A stretch of DNA of 64,000 nucleotides from Planctomycetota bacterium (lineage in GTDB: Bacteria > Planctomycetota > PLA2). The stretch spans positions 496,001 through 560,000 of the forward strand of contig JAJFFH010000027.1 of the NCBI GenBank assembly GCA_021776735.1, given 5' to 3'. The stretch's first letter is position 1. Every line of letters starts with the position of its first letter. Below, one piece after another: positions 49,801 to 58,727 of the stretch. The notes below the pieces were generated by a model. It worked only from the letters and a program-made list of their open reading frames with translations, was not told the DNA's origin and searched no databases. Both the position numbers and the translations under genes were made by a program.

Positions 49801-51642
49801 GTGCGGCGCGGCTTGAAACTGGGATGGGCCGGCCAAGTGGCGCTGGTCGCTGCGCTCCCCGCACTCGTAGGTCTCGGAGCGTTCGTGCTCGTCATGCTCG
49901 ATCGGGTGCACGATGATGAGGCCCGGCGTCTCGAGACCGATCTCTTGGCGCAGGCAAAGGGATTTGCGAGGGTCCTGCAGGGTCCGGCACAAGCCCCGCC
50001 CTTGGCTCGTATCAGCGGCATGGGCCGCACCCTGGGCGCACGCCTGACGGTGATCGCGGAAGACGGATCCGTTCTCGCCGATACCGACTCGGTTCCCACG
50101 GACATGGATAACCATGGCAGTCGGCCCGAGGTGATCGAGGCCACCGCCTCGGGAACGGCAATCGTGCGCAGGTTTTCGCACACCTTGCAGCGCGAGCTGC
50201 TCTATGCCGCGGCGCGCGTGCCGGATTCCCGCCGCGTGGTTCGCGTCGCGCGCGACATCTCGGGTATCCGTGCATCGCAAAAAGACCGGGCGCGGATGTT
50301 TTGGCTGGTCGCCCTGGCGGTCCTGGTCGTCACTCTGCCCCTGGCTATCTGGTTTGCCCGGCGAGTGACCCGGCCGGTGCTGGACCTGACGCGAGTCGCG
50401 GAGAGAATCGCGGCGGGAGATCTCGACGTTCACGCGGTCCCGCGCGGCATGCGCCGGGGCGAGCGACCCGACGAGATCGCGCAACTTGGCGACGCGTTCA
50501 ACCGCATGACGGCGCGTCTGGCCGAGGCGCTCCGGACCGCGGAGGGAGAGGCCGTTCGACTGTCGATGGTCCTTGAGGGAATGACGGAGGGCGTGATCGC
50601 CGTCGATGCGGCGGAGCGGATCTCGTTTCTGAATACGGCCGCCCGCAGAATCCTCCAGGCGAGTGAGCCGGTTTCGGAAGGCACCCGGCTCGTAGAGGTC
50701 TTGCGGGACCCGCGCATCCTGGAGCTTGTCCAGATCGCGGCGTCACGCCCGGAGCCTGTCGAGGCGGAAACAAGCCACGAGGGTCCGCCGCGCCGGTTGA
50801 TTCAGGTGTATGCCGCGGGCACGGAAGGCAAGGAGGGCGGCGGAGTGATCCTGGTGTTGCGTGACATCTCGCGCTTGCGCCGCCTCGAACGGATGCGGAG
50901 CGATTTCGTGTCCAACGTCAGCCACGAGCTGCGCACGCCCCTGGCCAGCATCGCGGCGGCGGCGGAAACGCTGGACGACGCTGCCGTACGCATCGACGCG
51001 GAGGAGGGACCGCGATTCGTGGAAATGATTGCGCGCAACGGACGACGTCTGGAAGCCCTGCTTCAAGACATCCTGTCGCTCTCGCGCATGGAGTCGCGCC
51101 CGGAAACCCTGCCGCGCGAGCGCGTGGACTTTTCGGCGGTGGCCCGGAGCTCGGTCGAGGAGTTGCGCCCGCGCGCCGAGGCGGCGGGCCTCGAACTCGC
51201 CTGCCCCGCGGCAGAGCCGATCCCGGTGATGGGAGACCAGGCCACACTGCGGCGGGTCGTGGACAACCTCATCGTCAACGCGATTACCTACACGCCGGAA
51301 GGCAGGATCGACGTTTCACTGGTTGTCGATGACGGACACGCGCTCCTCCGTGTTATCGACACCGGCATAGGCATCCCGAGACGGAGTCTGGATCGCGTCT
51401 TCGAGAGGTTTTACCGCATCGACAAGCCGCGTTCCCGATCGGCCGGCGGCACCGGACTCGGGCTCGCCATTGTCAAACATGCCGTCGGGCTTCACGGCGG
51501 AAGCGTCACGGTTGCAAGCAAGGTCGGACACGGCACGACGTTTACCGTTCGACTTCCGCTCGAGTCCTCAGGAGGAGATGGGCGCTCCCGGAAAGACGGG
51601 CCGTCCCCGCAAGACCGGCCCCAGAGAGACTGCTCGTCATGA
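49801..51642 (+). CDS. phoR: phosphate-regulon sensor histidine kinase, PhoR-like
   Basis: A 613-residue membrane kinase. Helix 1 (VALVAALPALVGLGAFVLVML), ~120 extracytoplasmic residues, helix 2 (MFWLVALAVLVVTLPLAIWFA), a HAMP domain (RPVLDLTRVAERIAAGDLDV), a PAS domain (LEGMTEGVIAVDAAERISFLN), then HisKA with the phosphorylated His ~374 in DFVSNVSHELRTPLASIAA, and the ATP-binding core (N box VVDNLIVNAITYT, G boxes DTGIGIP and GGTGLGLAIVKHAVGLHGG). PhoR-like kinases read phosphate-transport status through PhoU and PstB. GTG start; the stop overlaps phoU. Confidence 0.94.
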   Translation: MRRGLKLGWAGQVALVAALPALVGLGAFVLVMLDRVHDDEARRLETDLLAQAKGFARVLQGPAQAPPLARISGMGRTLGARLTVIAEDGSVLADTDSVPTDMDNHGSRPEVIEATASGTAIVRRFSHTLQRELLYAAARVPDSRRVVRVARDISGIRASQKDRARMFWLVALAVLVVTLPLAIWFARRVTRPVLDLTRVAERIAAGDLDVHAVPRGMRRGERPDEIAQLGDAFNRMTARLAEALRTAEGEAVRLSMVLEGMTEGVIAVDAAERISFLNTAARRILQASEPVSEGTRLVEVLRDPRILELVQIAASRPEPVEAETSHEGPPRRLIQVYAAGTEGKEGGGVILVLRDISRLRRLERMRSDFVSNVSHELRTPLASIAAAAETLDDAAVRIDAEEGPRFVEMIARNGRRLEALLQDILSLSRMESRPETLPRERVDFSAVARSSVEELRPRAEAAGLELACPAAEPIPVMGDQATLRRVVDNLIVNAITYTPEGRIDVSLVVDDGHALLRVIDTGIGIPRRSLDRVFERFYRIDKPRSRSAGGTGLGLAIVKHAVGLHGGSVTVASKVGHGTTFTVRLPLESSGGDGRSRKDGPSPQDRPQRDCSS

Positions 51643-52292
51643 TCAAGCACTTTCATCGCGAACTCGAACAGCTCACGCGGAACGTCCTCGTAATGGGCGG
51701 CCTGGCGGAGAACGCCGTGGCCCGAGCCATTCGCGCGTTCCTGCACACGGACGCGGTCGCAGCCGCCACAGTCGTCGACGGCGACGCGGAAATCAACGCG
51801 ATGGAGCTGCGGATCGAGGAGGAGGTCTTGAAGCTCCTGTCGCTCTACGCGCCGACCGCGCGTGATCTCCGCTACGTCGTCGGGATGTTCAAGATCACGA
51901 ACGATCTGGAACGCGTGGGCGATCTCGCCACCAACATCGCCGAGCGCGCGGTGAATCGCCCGCCGGACCTCGACCCGGCCGGCGTCATGATGCTGGACGG
52001 CATGGCCGACCGCGTTCGCGAGATGGTGCAGACGAGTCTGGACGCGTTTGTGCAAGGAGATCGAGCAGCTGCCGAGGTCGTATTGCGGGCCGACGACGAA
52101 ATCGACGAGTTCCTGAAGCGGGCCTACGAATGCCAAAAGGCCTTTGTGCGCGACCAGGGCGAGGCGTTCCCGGGTGCGCTATGCCTCCTCTCCGTCGCGA
52201 AGAACCTTGAGCGCATCGCCGACCATGCAACGAACATTGCCGAGGACGTGATCTACATGGTCTCCGGCGATGTCGTGAAGCATCACCATTGA
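51639..52292 (+). CDS. phoU: phosphate signalling protein PhoU
   Basis: A 217-residue cytosolic protein of two similar three-helix bundles, each with the acidic metal-binding motif: VDGDAEINAMELRIEEEVLKLLSLYAPTARDLRYVVGMFKITNDLERVGDLATNIAERA in the first and RADDEIDEFLKRAYECQKAFV...LLSVAKNLERIADHATNIAEDVIYMVSG in the second. E/DRxxDxATNIAE is the hallmark. It ties the Pst transporter to PhoR, switching the regulon off when phosphate is ample. Coupled to phoR by ATGA. Confidence 0.96.
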   Translation: MIKHFHRELEQLTRNVLVMGGLAENAVARAIRAFLHTDAVAAATVVDGDAEINAMELRIEEEVLKLLSLYAPTARDLRYVVGMFKITNDLERVGDLATNIAERAVNRPPDLDPAGVMMLDGMADRVREMVQTSLDAFVQGDRAAAEVVLRADDEIDEFLKRAYECQKAFVRDQGEAFPGALCLLSVAKNLERIADHATNIAEDVIYMVSGDVVKHHH

Positions 52293-52308
52293 TCTTTCCG
52301 ATACAGGC

Positions 52309-52326
52309 GCGGGAGTTTGCTCCCGC
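52309..52326 (+). terminator. hairpin after phoU
   Basis: GCGGGAG-tttg-CTCCCGC, 17 bases past the phoU stop. No T-tract; probable end of the pst-pho message. Confidence 0.55.
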
Positions 52327-52409
52327 CACTAGGATTCCCACGATTCCATGATGCGGGTCGATTCAGCGAGTCTTCGCCGCGGCTTCAACGTCTCTTTATG
52401 GCGGCTCGG

Positions 52410-52415
52410 TAGATT
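52410..52415 (+). promoter_or_regulatory. -10 element, six bases before an ATG
   Basis: TAGATT, six bases, then the ATG at 52422. It may serve a leaderless porin message or one with a 42-base leader to the ATG at 52464. Confidence 0.55.
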
Positions 52416-52421
52416 GGAAGC

Positions 52422-53774
52422 ATGACACGTTGCCCAGGTGGCGGCGAAAGGAGTTTGCGAGAGATGCAAGCAGTACAAAGGACGACAGGATTCGTGAGAG
52501 CGCTGGTCGCGCTCGGGTTGGGGCTGGCGTTTTTGCCCCGGACCGCGGCCGCCGAGACCGCCGACGTCTCGTTGACGAAGGAAGTCGAACGTTATCTCGA
52601 CAAGACGGCGGCGGATCCGGCCGGGCCCGTTCCGCTCAAGGTTACCTGGAAGACCGGAATCCGTTTCAAGGGCAAGGACTTCGAGCTGAAGGCTGGCGGC
52701 CGTTTGATGTTCGACATGGTCTTCATCGGCGGCGAGAACGACGTCTTCAACGGCGGCGATTCGGGCGACGGCGCGTTCGACGACGACGACGGGTTCTTTT
52801 TTCGCCGGCTCCGTCTCTACTGGAGCGGAACGGTCTACAAGAACACGATCTTCAAGATTCAGATCGATTTTTCGAGTGCGTCCAACTCGATTCAGGAGGT
52901 GTACGTCGGCCTCAAGAATCTCGGATTCGTGAAGAAGGTACTCTTCGGCCATTTCAAAGAGCCGTTCGGATTGGAAGAGCAGACCTCCTCGAAATACATC
53001 ACTTTCGCGGAGCGAACAGCCACCACGAACGCGCTCGGGCGCAGCCTCAACACGGGAGTCGCGGCATTCGGCGAGGCCCTGGAGAAGCGGATGACTTGGG
53101 CCATCGGCATCTTCCGCACGACCGGCTCGGACGGCTCGAACTTCTCGGACGGTGACTACGCCCTTGCGCTGCGGATCACCGGCGTTCTCTGGCAAAACAA
53201 GGACGAGCACCAGCTCCTGCACGGCGGTTTCGGTCTCAGCTACCGCGGCGCCGAGTCCGTTCGTTTTCGCGCTCGCCCGATCCACGGTCGTGGACCGCGC
53301 GCCATCGACACGGGTGCGATCGCCGCCGACGACACCGCGGTCTTCAACTTCGAGATCGCGCTCGTCTGGGGCTCGCTGTCGGCCCAGGCCGAAGTGTTCT
53401 TCGCGAGCGTCAGCGGCGCCGCGGGCACACCGGACGCCGACTTCACCGGCTTTTACATCGAGCTGTCATACTTCCTGACCGGCGAACACCGCCCCTACAA
53501 GGGCAGCTCATTCGGGCGGATCAAGGTGCTCGACCCCTTCCATGACGGCAACGGCGGCTGGGGCGCATGGCAGATCGCGATCCGGTTCGATGCCGTGGAC
53601 CTGGTCGACGGCGTCATCGCCGGCGGCGAGATGGACACGTTCACCATTGGCGTCAACTGGCATTGGAACCCCAACACGCGGGTCATGTTCAACGTGATCT
53701 TCGCGGACATTTCCGGCAACGACAGTAACGGCGACCTGACCGGCCTGATCATCCGTTTCCAGTGGGACTTCTAG
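52422..53774 (+). CDS. phosphate-selective porin, OprP/OprO family
   Basis: A 450-residue porin (436 from ATG 52464). From 52464 the signal peptide is canonical: MQAVQRTTGFVRALVALGLGLAFLPRTAAA, with AAAGGAG ten bases upstream. The 52422 start has a leaderless promoter but adds 14 residues. The mature protein is a beta-barrel with family segments FFFRRLRLYWSGTVYKNTIFKIQIDFSSA, SIQEVYVGLKNLGF, GHFKEPFGLEEQTSSKYITFAERTATTNAL, VAAFGEALEKRMTWAIGIF and C-terminal NVIFADISGNDSNGDLTGLIIRFQWDF ending in Phe. It admits phosphate or polyphosphate through the outer membrane and completes the pst-pho cluster. Confidence 0.9.
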   Translation: MTRCPGGGERSLREMQAVQRTTGFVRALVALGLGLAFLPRTAAAETADVSLTKEVERYLDKTAADPAGPVPLKVTWKTGIRFKGKDFELKAGGRLMFDMVFIGGENDVFNGGDSGDGAFDDDDGFFFRRLRLYWSGTVYKNTIFKIQIDFSSASNSIQEVYVGLKNLGFVKKVLFGHFKEPFGLEEQTSSKYITFAERTATTNALGRSLNTGVAAFGEALEKRMTWAIGIFRTTGSDGSNFSDGDYALALRITGVLWQNKDEHQLLHGGFGLSYRGAESVRFRARPIHGRGPRAIDTGAIAADDTAVFNFEIALVWGSLSAQAEVFFASVSGAAGTPDADFTGFYIELSYFLTGEHRPYKGSSFGRIKVLDPFHDGNGGWGAWQIAIRFDAVDLVDGVIAGGEMDTFTIGVNWHWNPNTRVMFNVIFADISGNDSNGDLTGLIIRFQWDF

Positions 53775-53798
53775 TCCCGGAGACCAAGGCGAACCGCA

Positions 53799-53814
53799 GC
53801 ATACGGACGGCGAT
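53799..53814 (+). repeat. dispersed repeat R3, variant
   Basis: GCATACGGACGGCGAT, core at 53803-53814, 29 bases after the porin stop and just before the terminator. Confidence 0.8.
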
Positions 53815-53843
53815 CCAGTCGCCACGTCAGAACACCAAAACCA

Positions 53844-53873
53844 GCCGGAGCGGCCTGCGCGCTCCGGCCTTTT
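53844..53873 (+). terminator. Rho-independent terminator of the porin gene
   Basis: GCCGGAGCG pairs perfectly with CGCTCCGGC around seven bases, followed by CTTTTCG. Confidence 0.85.
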
Positions 53874-53889
53874 CGTGCCCGATCCGGGT

Positions 53890-53895
53890 TACGCT
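53890..53895 (+). promoter_or_regulatory. -10 element of a leaderless promoter
   Basis: TACGCT, six bases, then the ATG at 53902 of the glycosyltransferase gene, directly after the terminator. Confidence 0.65.
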
Positions 53896-53901
53896 GCGCG
53901 C

Positions 53902-54933
53902 ATGCCGGGGCCGACCAAAGACGATATTCATGCGCTCCATGTCGTGACGCGCCTGAATGTCGGGGGTATCGCGCGCTATCTCGCGATGGCGCCCGAGGCC
54001 GTGGTGCTACTCGTTCGCGGCAAGGTCGAGCCACACGAAACCGAGGCCGTCTGGGACGGGCGCCAGATCGTCCTGCCCGCTTTGCGACGCGGCGTCCATC
54101 CGGTCCGCGACGCGATCGCTTACCGGCAACTTCGACGGCTCCTCGCTCGCGAGAAACCGATGGTCGTCCATACCCATGCGAGCAAGGCCGGCGCCCTGGG
54201 TCGGCTCGCCGCGCGTTCGCTCGGCGTGCCGTGGGTACACACGTTTCATGGCCACGTCCTGGATGGCTACTTCGGTCCGCAGGTCGGCTGGTTTGTCCGT
54301 GTCGCGGAACGGTTGTTGGCGCGCGGCGAAGGCGCGGTCACGGCGACCGGGCCCGGTACCGCCGGCGAACTGGAGCGGCATCTCGGTGTGCCCGTCCCCG
54401 TCCTCCCCCCCGGAATCACGATGCCGCCGCCCGCGCCGGATGCGCGTGCACGCCTGCGTCGAGAGTGGGGCAATCCGGAACGCGTTGCGCTCGCCGTGGG
54501 GCGCGCGGCGGAGGTCAAGGATCACGCGCGCTTTGTCGCCGCCGCCCGGGGGGCGAAGTATCTCCCGGTCATCGCGGGCGCGGACCACGTCCCGGGCGCG
54601 CTCGCCCTCGGCCACGTCGAGGCGATGCAGGATGTCTACGCCGCCGCCGATGTCGTCGTCTCGTCGTCGCGCCGCGAAGGCACGCCATTCGCCCTGCTGG
54701 AAGCCGCGTGGTGCGGCATCCCGGTCGTCGCGACGCCGGTCGGCGACACCGCCTGGATCGTCGGCAAGGGGGGGCTGGTCATGGACGACCTGGGCGGGGG
54801 CCTTCAACGTCTGCGCGACCGCTTCTTGCGCGAAGAGATGGGCGCGCAGGCTGCACGCTCGGTCCGCAAACGGTTCCCGGCCCATGCGGTAGCGCCGCGC
54901 CTGCTCGCCCTGTACGAATCCCTCAAAACCTGA
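53902..54933 (+). CDS. glycosyltransferase, GT4-like
   Basis: A 343-residue GT-B glycosyltransferase. N-terminal domain: ALHVVTRLNVGGIARYL, with the GG of the acceptor loop, and MVVHTHASKAGALGRLAARSLGVPWVHTFHGHVLDGYF. C-terminal domain: RVALAVGRAAEVKDHARFVAAA (donor phosphate contacts) and the E-x7-E segment SSRREGTPFALLEAAWCGIPVVATPVG. Such enzymes build LPS or exopolysaccharide; the sugar is unknown. Start chosen at 53902 by the leaderless promoter; nine further upstream codons are open but look non-coding. It lies between the phosphate cluster and lipA and has its own promoter. Confidence 0.88.
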   Translation: MPGPTKDDIHALHVVTRLNVGGIARYLAMAPEAVVLLVRGKVEPHETEAVWDGRQIVLPALRRGVHPVRDAIAYRQLRRLLAREKPMVVHTHASKAGALGRLAARSLGVPWVHTFHGHVLDGYFGPQVGWFVRVAERLLARGEGAVTATGPGTAGELERHLGVPVPVLPPGITMPPPAPDARARLRREWGNPERVALAVGRAAEVKDHARFVAAARGAKYLPVIAGADHVPGALALGHVEAMQDVYAAADVVVSSSRREGTPFALLEAAWCGIPVVATPVGDTAWIVGKGGLVMDDLGGGLQRLRDRFLREEMGAQAARSVRKRFPAHAVAPRLLALYESLKT

Positions 54934-55053
54934 CCCGTTCGGCCTCGGGAAATGTGTCCGGCAGCAGCGCGCCGAACCAGCCCGGGCGTTTCACTACGGA
55001 CTGATTCCCTTCCTCTCTGGACGCCACCCTTTTTCCGCGATATGTAAGGAGCC

Positions 55054-55971
55054 GTGCCCCGGGCTCCGAATCCTCCGCGCGAACGGCGCCGGTCCCTGCC
55101 GGACTGGTTCAAGAAACCGCTGCCGAAAGGCAACGTGGTCGGTCCGGTCCGCGCTCTCGTTCGCGAACTCGGTCTGAATACGGTGTGCGAGTCGGCGAAG
55201 TGCCCGAACCTGAACGAGTGTTGGAGCCGCCGCACGGCCACCTTCATGGTTTTGGGCAACAACTGCACGCGCCGATGTTTTTTTTGTTCGGTACCGAAGG
55301 CCAAGCCGGATCCCATCGAACCCGACGAGCCGCGCCGCGTCGCGAAAGCCGTCGGTCGCCTCGGGCTGCGCCATGTCGTGGTGACGTCGGTCGATCGCGA
55401 CGATCTGCCCGATAAGGGTGCGGGGCACTTCGTTCAGGTCGTACAGGAACTGCGCAAGCTTGGGGGCGACCTTGTGATCGAACTGTTGACGCCGGATTTT
55501 CGGGGCTGCCCCGAGGGCATCGATGCGATCGTGGCGGCCGGTCCGCACATCTTCAACCACAACGTGGAGACCGTGCCGCGGCTTTACGGGCGTGTGCGCC
55601 CCGGTTCGAGCTACGAGGGTTCGCTGAAGCTTCTCCAGCGCGCAAAGCAAACGGACGGCGATGTCTCGCGAACCGACGGAGCAAGCGGAATCCTGACCAA
55701 GAGCGGGCTCATGGTCGGGCTGGGGGAGACCGACGGCGAGATTCTGCGGGTGTTCGAGGATCTGCGCGCGCACGGTGTCGATATCGTCACGCTGGGCCAG
55801 TACCTGCGGCCGTCCGACCGCGAGCTGCCGGTCGATCGGTTCGTGGCCCCGGATCAATTCGACGCGCTTGCCGATGCGGGCCGCGCCATGGGTTTTGCCG
55901 GGGTCTACGCCGGACCGTTTGTCCGTTCGTCGTACAACGCCGACGCCCTCTACCGGCTGATCCGGCGCTAG
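55054..55971 (+). CDS. lipA: lipoyl synthase
   Basis: Radical SAM enzyme inserting two sulfurs into protein-bound octanoyl to form lipoate. 305 residues. Auxiliary cluster Cys in TVCESAKCPNLNECWS (C-x4-C-x5-C), radical SAM Cys in NNCTRRCFFCSV (C-x3-C-x2-C), and the serine ligand in the terminal FVRSSYNADALY. Also VVVTSVDRDDLPDKGAGHF and FNHNVETVPRLYGRVRPGSSY. Odd: between SLKLLQRAK and TKSGLM there are 16 residues (QTDGDVSRTDGASGIL) where E. coli LipA has seven, and this segment begins with repeat R3 read in frame. GTG start with AAGGAG upstream. larC follows after eight bases. Confidence 0.95.
   Translation: MPRAPNPPRERRRSLPDWFKKPLPKGNVVGPVRALVRELGLNTVCESAKCPNLNECWSRRTATFMVLGNNCTRRCFFCSVPKAKPDPIEPDEPRRVAKAVGRLGLRHVVVTSVDRDDLPDKGAGHFVQVVQELRKLGGDLVIELLTPDFRGCPEGIDAIVAAGPHIFNHNVETVPRLYGRVRPGSSYEGSLKLLQRAKQTDGDVSRTDGASGILTKSGLMVGLGETDGEILRVFEDLRAHGVDIVTLGQYLRPSDRELPVDRFVAPDQFDALADAGRAMGFAGVYAGPFVRSSYNADALYRLIRR
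55647..55664 (+). repeat. dispersed repeat R3, 18-bp form, inside lipA
   Basis: Exact GCAAACGGACGGCGATGT, in frame, encoding the start of an extra segment (QTDGDV). Confidence 0.85.
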
Positions 55972-55979
55972 GAACGGCG

Positions 55980-57137
55980 GTGAGAATTGCGCTCGTTGAT
56001 CCGTTCGCCGGCATTGCCGGGGACATGTTTGTCGGCGCGTGCCTGCACGCCGGCGCGACGGTCAGGTATCTGCGCAACGGGCTCGCGAAACTCGACCTGA
56101 CGGACTACACGGTCTCGGCGCGGCGCGTGATGCGTGCCGGCATATCCGCCAAAAAGTTTCGGGTCCGGCACAAGGAGGGACATCACCACCGTGGCCTGAC
56201 GACAATCCTGAAGCTGATCCGTCGGGCGAAGCTGCCCGCGCGCGTGACCGAGCGCGCCACAACCGCGTTCACGGTGCTGGGCGTAGCCGAGGCGAAGATC
56301 CACGGCGTTTCGGTCGATGACGTGCACTTTCACGAGGTCGGTGCGGTCGATGCGATCTGCGACATCGTCGGCGCGGCGCTGTGCCTCGAAGAGCTCGCCG
56401 TCGTAAAGCTGTTTTCACGCGCTCTCCCGCTCAGCAGTGGTTCGGTCGTCGCGGCTCATGGACGCATGCCGATCCCCGCACCGGCCACGTTCGAGCTCTT
56501 GAAGGGGCTCGCGACGTACGACTCGGGCCTCACGGGCGAACTCGTGACGCCGACCGGCGCGGCGCTGATCGCGGCGTGGGCCGAACCGGGTTCCCCGCCG
56601 CCGTTCGTCCCGCGGGCGATCGGCTACGGAGCGGGAGACCGCGATCCTGACGGCTACGCGAACGTCTGCCGGGTGACGGTGGGTGATGCCGATGCGAAGG
56701 CGCCGGACGGGTTGTGCGAGCTCTCCAGCGAAATCGACGACGCGACGCCGCAGGTTCTCGGCCATCTTCTCGCGCAACTACTCGAGGGCGGGGCGCTCGA
56801 CGCGTCGTTGCAACCGGTAGTGATGAAAAAGGACCGGCCCGGCACCCGCGTTGTCGCGCTGGCCCGGCGTATCGACGTTCCGCGTGTCGAGCGCGTTCTC
56901 TTTTTGGAGGGCACGACGCTCGGCGTGCGGCGCGTGGATGTCGAACGCACCGCGCTGCCCCGCCGCATTGTGAAAGTCAAGACCCCCTGGGGCTCCGTGC
57001 GCCTGAAGATCGGTGAACTCGGGGACGAGGTCGTGCACGTGGCGCCCGAGTACGAGGACTGCCGCGCCGTCGCGCGCGAAGCCGGCGTGCCCCTGCGCGA
57101 AGTCATTCGCGCGGCGCTGCTAAAGTGGCCGCGGTAG
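55980..57137 (+). CDS. larC: LarC-like nickel-pincer cofactor synthesis protein
   Basis: A 385-residue protein with N-terminal IALVDPFAGIAGDMFVGACLHAGA, a His-rich part (HKEGHHHRG) and VDDVHFHEVGAVDAICDIVGAALCLEEL, which are hallmarks of LarC, the CTP-dependent cyclometallase that inserts nickel into the pincer cofactor of lactate racemase. The C-terminal half, with TPTGAALIAAW and LCELSSEIDDATPQVLGHL, is complete; some species need a frameshift here, but this gene does not. No larA, larB or larE is in the window, so the cofactor would be used by a distant enzyme. GTG start. Confidence 0.88.
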   Translation: MRIALVDPFAGIAGDMFVGACLHAGATVRYLRNGLAKLDLTDYTVSARRVMRAGISAKKFRVRHKEGHHHRGLTTILKLIRRAKLPARVTERATTAFTVLGVAEAKIHGVSVDDVHFHEVGAVDAICDIVGAALCLEELAVVKLFSRALPLSSGSVVAAHGRMPIPAPATFELLKGLATYDSGLTGELVTPTGAALIAAWAEPGSPPPFVPRAIGYGAGDRDPDGYANVCRVTVGDADAKAPDGLCELSSEIDDATPQVLGHLLAQLLEGGALDASLQPVVMKKDRPGTRVVALARRIDVPRVERVLFLEGTTLGVRRVDVERTALPRRIVKVKTPWGSVRLKIGELGDEVVHVAPEYEDCRAVAREAGVPLREVIRAALLKWPR

Positions 57138-57160
57138 ACCTCGAAACGTGTAACGCATCG

Positions 57161-57748
57161 ATGAGAGCCGCAACAATCGTCATCCTCCTGATCGCTTTGG
57201 CCGGGGGCGGGGTGTATTGGCTCAATCACGGAAACGATGTCCCGACAGGACCGCCGCTGCGATTGATGGCGTATCCGAACGCGCGCTGGGGTGATCCGGG
57301 GCCGCACCACGACCTGAGATACCGCGTTCCCGAGGTTTTTGGCGAGGGTATCGACCACAAGCAACAGCGACTCTTGTCGGCGCCGTTTCACAACGGTTTC
57401 AAGCCGCAGTGGCAGTCGTTTCGCCGTCCCGACAAGTGGGGCTCGCTCGACGGGTGGACGAACCACTGCCTTTCGCAGGCCCGCGCCGAGTTCGGCGATG
57501 TCCTGCTCGAGAGAGGCGCTCCGGACACCGTCGCGGGCCGTCCGGCTGGCCGGATCATCATCGAACGCGTGGGCAAACGCGAGGACAAGAGCGAGGTTCA
57601 ACTCATGGTCGTGCAGTGGTGCTGGCTGCGCGGGGGGCACGCGTACTGGCTGCGTGGCCAAGCGGCCGCCAGGAGTTTTCGCTCGGGCCACGGCGCGCTG
57701 TTTGAAAAAATCAAATCAACCGTGCGCCACGTTTGGCCGTCTCGTTGA
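57161..57748 (+). CDS. membrane-anchored protein, unknown function
   Basis: A 195-residue protein with one N-terminal helix (AATIVILLIALAGGGVYWL) and an extracytoplasmic domain containing LRLMAYPNARWGDPGPHHDL, WTNHCLSQARAEFGDVL and VVQWCWLRGGHAYWLRGQAA. Two Cys could form a disulfide. I recognise no family. The upstream codons to 57125 are a continuation of the frame from the larC end. Its 3' end overlaps by 38 bases the convergent aminotransferase gene. Confidence 0.7.
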   Translation: MRAATIVILLIALAGGGVYWLNHGNDVPTGPPLRLMAYPNARWGDPGPHHDLRYRVPEVFGEGIDHKQQRLLSAPFHNGFKPQWQSFRRPDKWGSLDGWTNHCLSQARAEFGDVLLERGAPDTVAGRPAGRIIIERVGKREDKSEVQLMVVQWCWLRGGHAYWLRGQAAARSFRSGHGALFEKIKSTVRHVWPSR

Positions 57749-58727
57749 CCCGGGCCAGAATCTGCACGCCCCGGGCGAACTGGGTCGGGTTCGCACCCAG
57801 ATAGAGGCGCACATACTGCGGCGCGTCAAAAAACGAGCCGCGTGCGACGCCGACCCCTCGACGCTCGCATTCCCGCGCACAGACATCGCCGTCCTTGACC
57901 TTGACGAACGCGGTCAGCCCGGCCTGCGGCTCGGCGAACGTCAGACCCGACGCCCGCAACGCCTCGATGTTTTTCTCCACCGGACGTCGTGCGCGCTCCG
58001 CAAGCGCGTCGAGTTTCGGCCATGTCTCCAGGAGCTTGATGAGCGACGGGGTCGCGCACTGCACCGACACGAGGTTGTCGACCTTGCGAATCCGGTCCAG
58101 CAACTCCGGGGCGCCCAGGACCCACCCGAGTCGCAGCGCGCCGAGGCCGAACGCCTTGGTCAGGCCGCCGGTCGTCACGAATCGTTCGTGGCGCGTGGCC
58201 GCCACCTTGGGGCGGCGGGGCTGGAGATCACGATACACCTCGTCGACGAGCACGATCGCGCCCCGGTCGGCGGCGTGGCCGAGTGCGGCCCAGTCCTCGC
58301 GGGATAGCACGCGCCCGGTGGGGTTGTGCGGGCTCGTAACGACGATCAGGCCCGCGCGCTTCGGAATCCGGCCGAGTTGGCCGTTCGGTTGGCGAGGGAT
58401 ATCGACGACCTTGGCGCCCAGGCTGCGGGGGATTTCCGCGAGCGAGGCATAGCGGGGAACTTCGACGGCGACGAGGTCGCCGGGGTCGCAAAAGGCCGCG
58501 ATGGCCACAAAATTCGCGAGGCTCGTCCCTCCCGCGAGATAGACCCGGCTTTGGGACACGCCGTAGCGGCGAGCCACGAGGCGGGTCAACTCCGGATGTC
58601 CCGAGCCGAACTCCTGCCAGGCCCGGCCCCGCGGGGCCGGGGCGCCGGAAAAGCCCAGTTCTATGGGGAGCGGGGTCTTGGTGTGGGCCTTGGCCCACTC
58701 CATATGGGGGTGAAATGCGTTTTTCAC
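57711..58727 (-). CDS. PLP-dependent aminotransferase, class I/II
   Basis: A 338-residue fold-type I enzyme, somewhat short for the family. Visible: GSGHPELTRLVARRYGVSQSRVYLAGGTSLANF, VEVPRYASL, TSPHNPTGRVLSREDW (Asn of the PLP pocket), VLVDEVYRDL (Asp and Tyr), TTGGLTKAFGLGALRLGWV with the Schiff-base Lys, and a closing SFFDAPQYVRLYLG. Substrate unknown. The GTG at 58727 with AAGGA upstream gives MKNAFHPHMEWAKAH; the longer open frame is the shadow of the next gene. KVKDGDVCA carries GGACGGCGATGT, part of the R3 core. Confidence 0.88.
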   Translation of the reverse strand: MKNAFHPHMEWAKAHTKTPLPIELGFSGAPAPRGRAWQEFGSGHPELTRLVARRYGVSQSRVYLAGGTSLANFVAIAAFCDPGDLVAVEVPRYASLAEIPRSLGAKVVDIPRQPNGQLGRIPKRAGLIVVTSPHNPTGRVLSREDWAALGHAADRGAIVLVDEVYRDLQPRRPKVAATRHERFVTTGGLTKAFGLGALRLGWVLGAPELLDRIRKVDNLVSVQCATPSLIKLLETWPKLDALAERARRPVEKNIEALRASGLTFAEPQAGLTAFVKVKDGDVCARECERRGVGVARGSFFDAPQYVRLYLGANPTQFARGVQILARVNETAKRGARLI

